The notes under the pieces: generated by a model
Told to the model about the DNA's origin: nothing
The model's input: the letters and a program-made list of their open reading frames with translations, nothing else
Databases searched by the model: none
Assembly: GCA_008802785.1 (NCBI GenBank)
Contig: VUYT01000007.1
Coordinates: 434,001 to 498,000, forward strand
DNA from: Symmetrospora coprosmae
Taxonomy: Eukaryota > Basidiomycota > Cystobasidiomycetes > Symmetrosporaceae
Direction of reading: 5' to 3'
Length of the DNA stretch: 64,000 nt
Position numbers and translations under genes: made by a program
Part shown: in pieces, positions 21,784-32,964 of the stretch
How positions within the stretch are numbered: position 1 is the stretch's first letter
Layout: every line of letters begins with the position of its first letter

Positions 21784-22539
21784 CGGGGCGACAGTACAAT
21801 ATATGAGCGACCTTGGGATGAGGCTATGCCCCGCTCATCATGCTGCCAGTGCTGCTGCTGCTGCTGCTGCTGCTCTTGTGCGCGACGTGAGCGAACACAG
21901 ACAGCGCGTCCTCGTCTACAGGCGGCCCAGCAGCGGTGAGGAGTCCGTGCGCGTAGGGCGGAAGGACTCCCGGACGGCAAGAATGTAGTGTGCTCGACAC
22001 CATAATGCAGTCCTCTCTCTCTCTGTCTCTCTCCCTTTCCTCCCTATGCCCAATCAGTGGGAGGGAACGTGCAGAGTCACCTCCGACCGAAGGGCTGCAC
22101 CGGTGCTCGCATACGACGTCGATAGCGACCGGATCCGTGAGAGCTGGTGCGATCACCGGCAGGCCGACGGCTACGAGCACGGAGATCGTAAGGCGTGAGA
22201 ATCATGCAGTGCTGGACTGCAGACGCAGCCCGAAGAGCCATGCATATGGCCTCGGTGAGGGGCCTTTGCTGGATTACATATGCAAGGCCGAGCGCCGCTA
22301 GCGCCGTTAACGCCGCTAACCGCCGCCAACCTCTCCTCGAGGGCGCGCCAATGTTGCTTGCGGGATGACGATGACAGACCTGGACCGAACTGATTAGAGA
22401 GTGGAGACTGGGGATGGACGCATAAGAGGCGTATCCAATTTTGCCTCTTCCTCTTCCCTTCCCATCGCTACACGACATACATACCATACCCGCACTCATC
22501 TCTCCCCTTCCACTTCTTTGAGCACTCCCATCCCCCATC
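21784..22539. promoter_or_regulatory. Divergent intergenic region, SHOCT-like gene / SDR
   Basis: This 756-bp region has no supported gene. It contains a (GCT)8 microsatellite at 21851-21874, a polypyrimidine run at about 22010-22049 (a purine tract in the leader of the minus-strand gene), and a short GC-rich stretch of near-repeats of CGCCGCTA around 22290-22330. The 60 bp before the SDR start codon are C/T/A-rich, as in many fungal leaders. Confidence 0.55.
21851..21874. repeat. (GCT)8 microsatellite
   Basis: Eight uninterrupted GCT units lie 67 bp upstream of the SHOCT-like protein start, probably in its 5' untranslated region. Confidence 0.95.
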
Positions 22540-23780
22540 ATGTCAAATACCACGACCAAGGATCAACGCTACCAGCGCTACGCCAACGCGCACAAGTCCA
22601 CCGACGGTCCAGGAGATGCCAGGCCTACCGCACTCGACATTGTCAAGGACGAGGACAAGCTCGGCAAACTCGCTGGAAAGGTCATCCTGATCACCGGTGC
22701 ATCGTCTGGCATCGGTAGGTTGCGCCAGTCCCAGGTGCCCAGCTGTCTTGAATGAGTGTCTGAGATGATGAGATGATCACTGCAGGCATCGAGACTGCGC
22801 GAGCTCTTCACGCAACTGGCGCGACTCTCTATCTCCCCGTCCGGAACCTCGAGAAGGGAGAGGCGGTCAAGAAAGACATCCTGTCAAAGAGCGATGGAAA
22901 GGGCGACATCCATGTCATGCACCTGGATCTCGACGACCTCGACAGTGTCCGAAGCTTTGCTAGCGAGTTCAGCGGCAAAAGCAAGCAGCTCAATATCCTG
23001 ATCAACAACGCTGGTGAGTCAGGCTGATGCCTGATCAGTCCATCGGCGGGGACTGGCTCACGCGTGTCTGTTCCGCCATCAGGCATCATGGCCGTCCCCA
23101 CTCGTGTCCTCACAAAGCAGGGGTACGAGTCGCAATTTGCCTGCTGCCACTTGGCCCACTTCCTCCTCTTCCAACTCGTCAAGGACGCCCTCCTGTCATC
23201 GAGCAGCCCCGACTTCCCATCGAGGGTGGTTAACGTATCTTCGGTTGGCCATCGGTATGGTCCCGGCGTTCGTTTCGACGATCTCAACTTCGACCGCGAT
23301 TACGAGGGCTGGGCTTCCTATTCTCAAGCCAAGACTGCCAACATCTACATGTCGAATTACATCGAGAGGTGCGCTTAGCAGCCCTTTCTCTGTCTTTCTC
23401 CCCTGCTGACGTCTTCTGCTGCACCCCTTCATCACAGGGTGTACGGACCACAGGGCATCCACGCCAATGCCTTAATGCCGGGAGGAATCGCCACGGGCTT
23501 GCAAAAGCATGTTCCGGAGATGCAAGAGATGATGAAGGACCCGAACGTTGCCAAGATCATGAAGTCGACCTCGCAGGGTGCGGCGACCACAGTGTGGGCT
23601 GCCATTGCAGACGACTTCGCTACATCCGGAGGACATTACTTCGAGGACTTGAGGTTTGCGGAACCGATTGGAGAGCACCCGGATCAGATGTCGGGATACG
23701 CTCCGTTTGCCTTCAATCAGGAGAAGGAGGACAGACTGTGGAAAATCAGCAACGAGCTCGTCGGGTTCAAGGAGGAATGA
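22540..23780 (+). CDS. Short-chain dehydrogenase/reductase, retinol-dehydrogenase-like
   Basis: NAD(P)-dependent oxidoreductase of the classical SDR superfamily; the substrate is unknown. Exons 22540-22714, 22786-23013, 23083-23368 and 23438-23780 give 343 aa. The cofactor motif TGASSGIG is split by intron 1; NNAG is split by intron 2. The catalytic Ser lies in VVNVSSVGH and the Tyr/Lys pair in YSQAK. After PGGIATGL comes the long C-terminal substrate region typical of the WWOX/retinol-dehydrogenase-like SDRs of fungi. The segment ESQFACCHLAHFLL replaces the more common N-x-L-GHF pattern, so the SDR-tetrad Asn appears absent. There is no membrane anchor or signal peptide. Confidence 0.9.
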
Positions 23781-23909
23781 GCAGAGTGCCGGATGTTTCG
23801 TCAAGAAAGGCAGAGATCACATGTCGTAGCAATGTTAGCAGACTTTTGTTGAGATACAATCCTCTGCAACTGGCAGTCGCCGCGCTCTCTCTGCAGATTC
23901 CGTTGCTCG

Positions 23910-25088
23910 TTACGCAACCACCACAGCGACAGGTATCCCTCCAATAAGTATACACACCGCAGTGATCAAGCTAGCCAAGCCCAGGGTCGGAGTGCCGCTC
24001 AGACCGTGCCCGGACGTGCAGCCTCCTGCTATCCGGCTACCGAGGATCGTCAAGAACCCGCCTGCGACAGCTGGTACTGTCGGTGCTAGGGAGGCGACCC
24101 GGGTGCTGGGCAATGATGGTAGCGCGGGCAGGCATTGGACGAGCGCTAAGCTGCCGAGACCAACGCCGATGGCGAAGACTGTCGAGTCTGACAGCGTGAC
24201 TTGAAGGTTCCGACGGACTGGACCCGCAGGCATCGAGCTGTCTCGACCGCTTCCTGCACTTGCGTTTCGGGGGAAAGTCACTGAACTCCAGACGTTCTCG
24301 TAGAAGGTCGAGATGCCAATTGTCTTGCGGCGTGTCAGGATGGAGAACAGCTGAGCAAAGCCGAGAAGAACCCCGCCCCGCATTGGCCCGGAGTGAACCA
24401 GGGACAAGAGTGACAGATGTCCTCCTTGGATGAGATACAGGCAGGCTGTAGCTAAGCCGAGAGCAAGTATGGGCGCCGCATCGTGCGGGAGACGCAGCAG
24501 GGCTGTCAACGTCGTGGGTGCTGACGCAATTCGCTTTATTTGTGTGCTTGAGGCGGCTGGACGTGCGATGTGTCTCTCCAGAATGCGGTATGCGAGGCCT
24601 CCCAGTAGCGACCCGACGAACGCTGGACGTGCATTGTCCCATGGCCAGTGTCGCGGTGAGACCGACAGGGACGAAGCTGCCAGCACGAGGGTGGTGCCTG
24701 GGTCTGTCCCGCTCAGGGCCATTCCGACGCCCTGCAGCAGGCCTCCGACGATGTTCCCGTCGTAGACCGTCAGACGAGGAAGGAAGTTCTTGCTCGACGG
24801 TGCGCGTGGCAGTGGTGTGAGAAGGCCCAGTCCCCTCGGACCCGTGAGCAGGAGCACCAGTCTGAGCGGGCGGAGGGGGACGACGATGAGCTCGGCGATG
24901 CAGTGGATTGAGGAGGACAAGACACACGAGGTCGCGGCGCTTGCCGCGAGAAAGAGCTGCACGAGGGAGCTCGACTGGAGCGCGTAGTGCTGCCTGAACC
25001 AGCTGTACTCGTACGGGCCGCATAGGCCAGAAACCAGCAACGCCGACCCAAAGACGGCACCAGAGAGAAGAGTCTGGACGTGTGACAT
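23910..25088 (-). CDS. YeeE/YedE-family membrane transporter (putative sulphur-compound permease)
   Basis: Intronless 392-aa polytopic membrane protein starting MSHVQTLLSGAVFGSALLVS. The protein is an internal duplication typical of YeeE/YedE proteins: the first half has NIVGGLLQGVGMALSGTDPG, the second has RGGVLLGFAQLFSILTRRKT and then FLTILGSRIAGGCTSGHGLS. The Gly-Gly-Cys-Thr-Ser-Gly-His-Gly signature is diagnostic of the family, whose bacterial members import thiosulphate or related sulphur species; the fungal substrate is not known. About nine hydrophobic segments are visible. The start is placed at the first Met after which the hydrophobic core begins; longer upstream frames lack support. 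It is the only long intronless gene in the window. Confidence 0.88.
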   Translation of the reverse strand: MSHVQTLLSGAVFGSALLVSGLCGPYEYSWFRQHYALQSSSLVQLFLAASAATSCVLSSSIHCIAELIVVPLRPLRLVLLLTGPRGLGLLTPLPRAPSSKNFLPRLTVYDGNIVGGLLQGVGMALSGTDPGTTLVLAASSLSVSPRHWPWDNARPAFVGSLLGGLAYRILERHIARPAASSTQIKRIASAPTTLTALLRLPHDAAPILALGLATACLYLIQGGHLSLLSLVHSGPMRGGVLLGFAQLFSILTRRKTIGISTFYENVWSSVTFPRNASAGSGRDSSMPAGPVRRNLQVTLSDSTVFAIGVGLGSLALVQCLPALPSLPSTRVASLAPTVPAVAGGFLTILGSRIAGGCTSGHGLSGTPTLGLASLITAVCILIGGIPVAVVVA

Positions 25089-25822
25089 TGCTTGACCGCG
25101 ATATTTACTCGTGCACAGACGTCTTTGGCTGTCGTTGCCCAGAGTTGGGCGAAAGAAGCGGTGAAACGACGAGGCAAAGGCGTGACCTCGATCGTCCGCT
25201 CGAACTGAGCGAAACTCATCGTCAAGCCAACAGATTGTCGATATACGACACAGACCACGCCAAGGCATGAGTCCTGTGCATGTGTCTTTCGAAGCATCGC
25301 ATCGCTGTGCCCGCGTCTGCCATTCCGACATTATTTGGTGCGCGAGCCGTGCCTGCGGGCGTGCGTGCGTGCGTGCGAGCGAGCTTCTCCGCGTTGCCAT
25401 GAAGCTGGCGGACCTCCGTCACGGAGCCAAACATGCTCTCGCAACCGAACTAGCGCCATCGATAGCCCTGGTCTCCCTGCTCGCGTGGCTGCCCTGCTCG
25501 CCTTGTGACCACCTCGAGCGAGAACCCCTGGCTCATGCGCACATGGCGCCCGAATCACCTTGTCGACAGCGAGACTTGGCCTCCGAATCGCACGACCTGA
25601 TCGATGCCCGATCCCCCATGCGTTCTGCGGTCGTGGTGGATCTTACTTAAAGCTGCCCTGAACGTGCTCCTTGCCTCTTGCTTCTGCTCTTCTCGCTCAT
25701 CCTCGAAGATACTCAGATACTCAAACACTCGCTCACTCCCTGAATCTCAAAGCAAGTCTCCCATCTCCCACACTCACTTCCATCTCACTTACTCCCTCCA
25801 TCATACAACCAACCTCGCAATC
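25089..25822. promoter_or_regulatory. Divergent intergenic region, YeeE/YedE gene / cutinase
   Basis: This 734-bp region has no supported gene. A short GTGC microsatellite (four units, 25361-25376) is present. On the cutinase side an A/T-containing stretch (TTACTTAAAG near 25644) could act as a TATA-like element, followed by a long C/T-rich leader running to the start codon at 25823. Confidence 0.5.
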
Positions 25823-26716
25823 ATGTTCATCTCCGTGAGCTCCGCCCTTTCTCTCTTCCCGCCTACTGCGCTCCCACTTACGCTCCCTCTCATGACTCCC
25901 CCCTACAGCTCCTCGCCATCGCTCTTCCCCTCCTCACCTCCCTCTCCGCCCTCGCCGCGCCCCTCGAGGTTCGCCAGTCGGGCTGCGCCCCTCTGATTCA
26001 CCTCCACGCCGCTGGTACTGGCGAGAGCGGGCTGGGCATTGTGGGCAACGCCTTCAGGTCCAAGCTCCCCGCCGCCGTCCCTGGTGCCTCCGTCCAGGCC
26101 ATCACCTACTCCACCTCGGCCGAGTACGTTTCATCCGTCGCTGCTGGCGCCAGAACCGCTGCGGCCCAACTCGAGCGACTTGCTGCGCAGTGCCCGCAGG
26201 CCAAGTTCTCCCTGTCTGGCTACTCCAAGGTGGGCTGCATCTTTTCTCACGGTCTCCACACAGCGCTCAATGGCTGACCGTCGGCAATGTGTAGGGAGCC
26301 ATGGTCATGCACGGGATCAGGCTCAGCTCGGCACTCCAGGCCAAGGTTGTCTCGGTAGCGGTCTTTGGCGGTGCGCACACCCTTTTCCACTTGCAGTCCC
26401 TTCTCCTGAAGCTCACGGCTGATCTCTGTCCTTGTGCATTGACAGACCCGAACACCAGCCAGGGCAGCCGAGGCATCCCGCTCAACGATCAGCAGTGCTT
26501 CTCGGCGTGAGTGTCCCACGTTCTGGACACAAGGCCTTAGCAAGGTATGCCTGAATGCCAGACTGACGCCTCGTCTCTCTGCTTGCACACAGCTTTTGCA
26601 ACCGCGGCGACATCTTCTGCTCGACCATCAGGACGAGCATCGCTCCCCACCTCGCCTACCCAAGGGACGGGTCCGTCGACAAGGCCGTCGCTACCATCGC
26701 AGGCTGCGCCAACTAG
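25823..26716 (+). CDS. Secreted cutinase-family esterase
   Basis: Serine esterase of the cutinase/acetylxylan-esterase fold, expected to act outside the cell on cutin or other polyesters. Exons 25823-25834, 25909-26229, 26295-26370, 26446-26506 and 26593-26716 give 197 aa, the usual cutinase size. The first exon codes for only four residues. The signal peptide MFISLLAIALPLLTSLSALA ends near a VRQ site. Family marks: HAAGTGESGLG near the N-terminus; nucleophile motif GYSKGAMVMH (split by intron 2); DPNTSQGSRG; the catalytic Asp in CNRGDIFC; and the catalytic His in APHLAYPRDGS. Cys residues are placed as in the two conserved disulphides. Substrate preference cannot be told. Confidence 0.92.
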
Positions 26717-28169
26717 ATGCGGGCAGAACAGCTGGCTCTACCCTCTCGCATTTGCATCTCGTCTCGCTTCTACTCTCCCTTTCAGTCGCCTGTAGCACAT
26801 TAGCCAAATAAGGGGCAGGTCCCCTAACTTTGAACCGTCTGACAATACAGGCCTTCCTCAGTCCTTTGCAGTCCTTTGAACCGGGGCATGGCCATGTGAC
26901 GCGTCCGCGCATTCGCCATTCTTCTGTCCTGACTGCTCGAGCATCCTGACTTCTGCGTGCGGACGTCGAAGCGAGGTAGCGTACCCTCCCTGTCGAACCG
27001 CTGCTTACCGTCACTTACCCTGTGCGCGTGCAACAGCTTCAGCATGCTCGTCTCGTCCGTCCGCCTGTCGAGCTCGAGCTCGGGCTCTTGTTGCAGGAAG
27101 CTGCTCACTTGGTGTTTTCATTTTGCATCATGTCGGTTGATCCTGCTTGCCGCGTGTCACGGAAGGGTCCGCTCCGCTCGCTCCGAACCGCGCCGCGGAA
27201 GATACGGCAGCCTCCGACGAGCGGGGTTGACCCGAGCAAGGCCCAGGCCCTTTGACCGCGTCCACGAGTACTTACGCGTACGCGTTTATACGCGCACAGC
27301 CATGCAGCAAGCAGCGTCAGTACGCCAGGACCTGTCACGCCGTGCGCTCATCCATCTCAGCGCTGTCCGTCATGTCCGTGACGACCGTCCCGTTTTGACC
27401 GTCCTGACATCGTCGGGGTGAAGCGGAGCGGAGACGGCTCTGACGGCTGCCTCTCCGAAATATACGGGTGGGAGCTCGCAAGAGGCCCGCACGGACGCGT
27501 CAGGGACAGTATGCGCATCACGCAACGCATGGGCGGCGTACGTACGCACGCACTCGCGGCGACGAACCGCTTGCCTTTGACTTTTCGGTTAGCAACGCGT
27601 ACAGACAGACCTTTGACCTTTGTGTGAGCTTCGACGCGCTTGCAGATGGTCACAAGGCCACAGCACTCGCTTATTAGGTTAGCGAGCTGAACGAGCGTCT
27701 ACAAGAACGCCTTGCCATCTACATCTCCCTTCTCTGCTTTCTCCATTCGTGCAAGGCCTGCCTCATCATCTGCGTCTCCACCTCCATCCATCCTCTCCCA
27801 GTCCATCACGTGCTTGAAAAGTAGTCCCGTCCGTTCCTGCGCAGAGGGTCGTGGAAAACGAGGACAAGCAGGACCATCCGCAGGAGGGAGTCGGGAGTGA
27901 CAGAGCGGAAGTCAGTCAACATCACCGCTGTTGTTCCACTGTCGCAGCAACCCCCAAATCCAATCACACTTGCTCTCGGCCCGGGCTTTGATTCGGTTGT
28001 CGCTTCCTTTTGAGGAGATAGCCGGAGCAGCCGCGGTTCCCCGGCGGGTCAAATTCAAGCACTGCCCGCCGTGTCCCTGTTACCCGGTGCGGTGGCTCTC
28101 ATCTCGTCCTCCTCTTCTTCTGCACCACATACACGACACAGGCAAGCACATCCACGCACTACTATTCGC
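26717..28169. other. 1.45-kb stretch without a convincing gene
   Basis: This is the largest gap in the window. Short open frames on both strands lack conserved features or a consistent exon structure. A perfect 10-bp tandem duplication (CAGTCCTTTG at 26859-26868 and 26869-26878) is present. The region from about 27130 to 27600 is rich in CG-containing hexamers (GCGTACG, CGTACG). I found no tRNA-like arms, transposon ends or long repeats. Regulatory DNA, a non-coding RNA or a rapidly evolving small gene remain possible. Confidence 0.5.
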
Positions 28170-28883
28170 ATGCACAACATGAGCGCAACACCCTTCTGCT
28201 ACTCGTGCGTTCTCTTGAAGCTTGTGTCAAAGCTGCTCCAGGCCCGGGAGACTGACTGTCCCCACCTGACTCCGGATCCCATGCAGCTCCGACAGCGACT
28301 GCGAGAACAGCATGATGGTCCAGACAAAGCAGAAGCAGCACCAGGCATCGCCAGCCGCGAGGGTCCTGCCACTCGAGTCGTGAGTCCCGCTGTGTGGTCT
28401 CCATCAGTACAACACAGCCTGCTCACGTTCCTGCTGCTCGCCACTAGTTTTTACCGCGCCGTCCTCGTGGACCTCCTCACATCGCGCAGCAACGACTTCT
28501 TCGACTTCATCTTCGGCCAGCTCTTCAGCCGCAAGGTCAAAGGCAACCTGAACGGCAAGGCCGTCGGGTACGAGGAGCTGCACGCGCACTTCCGCGCGCT
28601 CAGAGCGACCTACTTTGCCCACACGGCCGACGGCGTCCTGCGCTTCGGGCCGTTCCTGGCGAGCAGCAAGCACGGCGAGCGCGATGGGTACCTCGCAGCC
28701 GCCAGCGTCGTCGCCAGTCTCGCGCAGGATACCGCAGAGAACCACGCTGCGGGCCAGCTGCACTACAACGCCCTCATGGTCACCGACACCCTCGAGGTCC
28801 AGTGGGTAGAGGGCAAGGCCGGCGAGTCGAGGCGGATAACACGATTCGACAGGGCCACCACACGCCCCGTCAGGTCACCATGA
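28170..28883 (+). CDS. Small conserved-looking protein, possible NTF2-like fold
   Basis: Exons 28170-28204, 28287-28379 and 28448-28883 close in frame to 187 aa. The start is MHNMSATPF, with a second in-frame Met three codons later. After a short Gln/Ser-rich N-terminus comes FYRAVLVDLLTSRSNDFFDF, then GKAVGYEELHAHFRALRATY, then AENHAAGQLHYNALMVTDTL and a final RRITRFDRATTRPV. The alternation of a helical start with later hydrophobic strands, and the pattern of a ligand-pocket His/Tyr, resemble SnoaL/NTF2-like proteins. This is a fold-level impression only. No signal peptide or membrane segment is present. Confidence 0.65.
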   Translation: MHNMSATPFCYSCVLLKLVSKLLQARETDCPHLTPDPMQLRQRLREQHDGPDKAEAAPGIASREGPATRVVSPAVWSPSVQHSLLTFLLLATSFYRAVLVDLLTSRSNDFFDFIFGQLFSRKVKGNLNGKAVGYEELHAHFRALRATYFAHTADGVLRFGPFLASSKHGERDGYLAAASVVASLAQDTAENHAAGQLHYNALMVTDTLEVQWVEGKAGESRRITRFDRATTRPVRSP

Positions 28884-29415
28884 TGGCCGTGATGGGTTCT
28901 TTACGTCCCGTCAGATCTCGTCTCATCACCTCGACGCATTACCCGGCAGACTCCGCGGTGTCCCGGTTCTTTCCGACAGAGTGCGCACGTGCCCTCTGCC
29001 CTCTTCGCCAAAACACGCCAAACGCACCCGTCGTCCAACACCCTCATTCAGCATCAGCAGCAGCAGTCTCACGCAGTGCCCGTTCATCCATCCATCCGTC
29101 GCATCGCATCGCATTGCGTACATCGACGTACCCCCTAATGCATTGCTCAGCATCAAACACCACCTGCATCGGCACCAGCACAACTACGTACCGCAACGGC
29201 AAGCTTCGGCTCTGTAGACTATAGTATTTCATTCGCACGACGGCTGTCAGGGTTGGCCATGCTTCATCCAATCTCCTGCATCCCCTTTCTTTCGCTACCC
29301 GTATCGATAGTTTTCCGTCTTTTTGTTCGCGGCATGCCAGGGTGTATTCGGAGACGAGACACAACAAGTGGATGTTGTAGTTGAAACACCAAGCCAAAGC
29401 CTTCTTCTTACATCA
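28884..29415. other. Convergent gap, NTF2-like gene / Cwf19
   Basis: This 532-bp 3'-to-3' region contains no supported gene. There are short CATC/GCATC-rich stretches around 29085-29125 but no clear repeat array. Confidence 0.55.
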
Positions 29416-32400
29416 CTATCGGTCACTCGTCTGTGAGAGCATCTTGGTCCAGTCGTGCGCGTCGTACGCCTTGCGGAAGTGCTTGATGCGCTCGTCGTTG
29501 AGCTTCCTATCCATGCGCCTCGGCTTGCGCCACAGACGCGGCTGGAGCTCCATGACCTCTCCGATGATCTCCGCCGCAAAGTTGCGCTTGAACTCGCCTC
29601 CTCCTTTGGCGCCCTCGTCGAAATCGTACCCGTCGCCGGCGCCCGTCTCCGTCTCTGGCCCCTCGATGACGTGCCCATACCCTTTCTCGCCCTTGTGGTC
29701 CCAGTGCACCATGAAATACGGCAGGTTGGGCACCAGCGCGCGCCGGAACCCTCCTGGACGCGCAGAAAAGTCGATGAGCTTCTTGTGCTGCGACCACTCG
29801 GCTTCGACCGTCAGGATGGCCTCGCGGAAGTACCCCGGCATCTCCTCGAATGTCGCCCAGGGAAGAGGGAGGCACTCAATGTACGTGTGTCGCTGCCCTT
29901 TGAAGCTGAGCACAGTCTCGTAGAAAACAACGCCCTTGTCTTGTTGAGCATGCATCTGCATGAGCGTCTTCATGAAGTTCTGTGAATGCAAGCAAGACAG
30001 ACGGTGTCAGCTCGATCTTCGACGAGCAAGCCTTGTGGAACTGACCCTCATCTCGTCCCATGTATCGTCGTCCGCTTCGAGCGTCGAGAGATGATGCTGC
30101 ATCGGTACGATGAGAGCATGCCCATCGACCAGCGGCTCAAACAGGGGCAAGGCCAGATACGCTCGAGTCCCCATAGCCACCACAGCGGCTTGGGGAGGCA
30201 CAGTGGTCGTCTCGGTGTCCTGGTAGCAGAACTGACAAGTATCGAGAGCCTTTTTGGTCTTGCCGTAGTCATTGATGGCAAATAGCTTCTTCTGCGCTTC
30301 CGTCTTTTGCTTCTTCCGCGCGAGGCGGTCCGCAGAATCGTCCATGTAGTCGAGATCGTCTTCGAATTTCGCGTCCCCCGCGATGCGCGACGCCATCTCA
30401 ATGTCCATGTTCTTGCTGTCGCCCGACCCAGCGCCGAACCGCTCCTGCCGGACGAGCTCCTCCAAGGATGTGGTATCGTCGTCTGCGTTGTAGCGGAGGA
30501 GCTCGCCCGTCTTGGGATCGCGCGTCTCAAAGTACTTTTCCTTGCGCTTCCGCTTGCTGTTGCCCGGACCGAGCTTCGCGTCCTCCGCGTCCTCGGCAGC
30601 CTCGCCGCTCCTGCCAACATCGTACAGCCGCCCTCGTCCGTCGAGCGTGGGCAGCACCCGGATTTCATCCTGCCGCGCGCCCGGATCGGCGTGCGGTCCC
30701 ACGTCCTTGGCGTCGAAGTAGCCTCCTCCGCGATCGCCCTGCTTCGCCCGCGCACTCTCTCGCTCGTACGTTTCCTCCATCTCCTTCAGCTGCGCAGCGT
30801 CTCCGCCCATGAGCTTCGTCCGCAGTATCTTCGCCTGCAAGCGGTTCAAGCTTGTCGGGCTCATCGGCGCCTGGCTCAACAGGCTCTCGCTGCCCTGGCT
30901 GGTCGCGACTGCCTCCTCCGTAGCCGTGGTCGACACCTGCAGCTGGGACGGCTTGCGCGCGGCGTTGGCGAGGGCCGCTCCCATCGGCGGCGGGGTAAAG
31001 ACGGAGGGGATGGGCGTCGACGCTTTGGGCGTGTTGCCCACGCCGCTCGGCGTCCGGCTAACGGGCACGGGCGTGCCAGACCGGGAGTTGTCGGCGGACG
31101 AGCTGCCAGGACGCCTGAAGGAGCCTGCGCGGCTTGGTGGCCGCGATGATGCTGCCGAGTTGGGTTGCTCGTTGAAGATGTAGCGCGTAGTCTGGTGGGA
31201 TGGCGTAGAGCTCTGACCACTCCCGCTGGGACCAGCGAGAGAGCCGCTGCTGCTGCCACCTGCATCCAACCGTCTTTCCCGTCCGAACTCGTCCAGGCCG
31301 TCGTCACGACCGGTCCTGTTGCCTGCAGTTCCGCGGTCATCGGCCCGATCTCGCCCATAGGCGAGTCCAGCATTGTTGCCCCTCCGGCCACCCCGGTTGT
31401 CCATGACCTTCTTCTCCTCTTTGGCCGCCTCCCATAGCTCCTCACTACCAAAGCGCTCGATTCCGACTTCCTCGGGATCTCTTCCTTCCTCATTCGCTAC
31501 CTCGTAGACCCGCTTGAGCTTGGACATCCTCCATCCGCTGCCGCTGCTGCCAGGAATGGGTGGGCGCTGCCCATCGGCTGTATTCGAGTGCCGCGTAGGC
31601 TCTCCAGCTATTGCAGCAACGGAGCTTTCTGCTCGTGTGCCATCCGCATTGTATGCCGCCGTGTTGATCTCGCGCGACGACATCCTGACCTCCTGTACCT
31701 TTGGCTTTGCCTCGCTCTCCTTCCTCCTGCGCTCGGTGCCGAGGGATGAGAAGAAGTCGTCTCGCTCCTTGCTGCTGTGTACGGCACCCCCGAAGCTGCC
31801 CTTCGTGCCGACTTCGCCCTCGCCGTACCCGTCCGTGAACTGCTCGAGCGTATTGTGCATCGAGGGTCTCGCAATCCCCGTCGGCATCTCGCCCACACTG
31901 AAGGTGCCGCCGTGAGTCGAGTAGTCGCTCTGTCGGACGGGAGGAGCAGTCCGAGTGACGGTCGTGTCGGACAGCATCCAGTCTTCACGCTTCTCCTTGG
32001 GCAGCGTCTCGGCTGTCACGGACACTGGGAGAGCAGGGCCGGAGGAAGATGGCGTAGCATGGGAGGTGAGATGGAGCGAGTCGCGGGTAGGGATGTTGGC
32101 GACAGAGTTGGGCTGTGCGTGCGATTGCTGCGTGAGCGATCCTTGAAAGCCTGATTGCTGCTGCACGCTGCCTGCCATGACCTCACTCACCTCCTCGGCC
32201 GTCCCATCGCCTGCGCCTTTCTCGACCCAGAGGTCTTCCTCTTCATTGTCGCCGTCATCGTCGACCACTCTGCTCTGACTCTTGCTCTTGCTGCTGCTGC
32301 TCTGCCTGCTGCTATGGCTGCTCTTGTGCCTGCTGCTATGGCTGCTGCTGCTCCTCTCGTCCTTCCTGTCCTTGTCCCCGCTGCTGCGATGACGCTCGCT

Positions 32401-32433
32401 CCCACTGCCCTTCTCCTTGGATGAATGGCCCAT
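29416..32433 (-). CDS. CWF19: Cwf19-like splicing/lariat factor (CWF19L2 family)
   Basis: Nuclear protein associated with late spliceosomes and lariat turnover. Two exons (30046-32433 and 29416-29979) give 983 aa. The N-terminus is Ser/Arg/Lys/His-rich (MGHSSKEKGSGSERHRSSGD), followed by a long disordered part. CwfJ domain 1 begins near residue 729 with DTCQFCYQD and contains the HIT-like motif HALIVPMQHH. CwfJ domain 2 is in exon 2: QDKGVVFYETVLS, PYFMVHWDHKGEKGYGHVIE, KKLIDFSARPGGFRRAL and NFAAEIIGEVMEL. The intron uses a GTCAGT donor. The domain order and length agree with CWF19L2 rather than with the debranching-associated Drn1/CWF19L1 group. Confidence 0.9.
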
Positions 32434-32964
32434 CGCAATTCACGCCAGTATGGACAATGCACTGCCTAGGGTATCCCGGTACTCGGTGCAATGCAATGCG
32501 CGATGGATGGGTCGGTCAGAGCGAAGATCTCACGAGCCGCTGACGTTCATCCCGACACCTCTGTTCGGCTCGAGGTTTCTTATCCATTCTCGTCCCAGCT
32601 CCGCAGCGCACCTCAAGAGCGGCTCGTACAGCATATGAAGACAGCGGGCCGCCTGCGTCTCATCTTGTGCGTCGCCTCTTCGTGCGGGCCGAGTCCACCT
32701 CGCGCGCCCGCCAGAAGCCTTCAATCAAGTCGTGGCACATACGGCGCCGCGAACGCCAACGCCATCAGCCTGACCCTACGAAGGCCATGGCCGAGTCTCC
32801 TTTGATACCGCTGATACCCTTATGCTGCCTGCAACGCGGCCGAGGCCCCCTTTGATGCGACGCGATTGCAGCCCGTGACTTGCCCAAATAACCCGACCAC
32901 TCGCTAAGCCTGGACTGAATACATGCTCACTAGCTACTCAGTTTTCAGTCCTTGCAGCGAGCTA
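32434..32964. promoter_or_regulatory. Divergent intergenic region, Cwf19 / CSC1-like channel
   Basis: This 531-bp region has no supported gene. A near-repeat of TTTGATACCGCTGATACC occurs around 32797-32820. An ATG at 32923 in frame with the channel gene could extend its N-terminus by 14 residues. Confidence 0.5.

Noticed and set aside
25267-25650. 127-codon plus-strand frame upstream of the cutinase
   Set aside because: Passes through a GTGC microsatellite, has no conserved features and lies in a divergent promoter.
26824-27108. Possible small minus-strand gene, with a good-looking GTAAGT donor near 27020
   Set aside because: The frame begins at GTG, the only in-frame ATG is internal, and no continuation exon gives a convincing protein. 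Kept as a weak possibility only.
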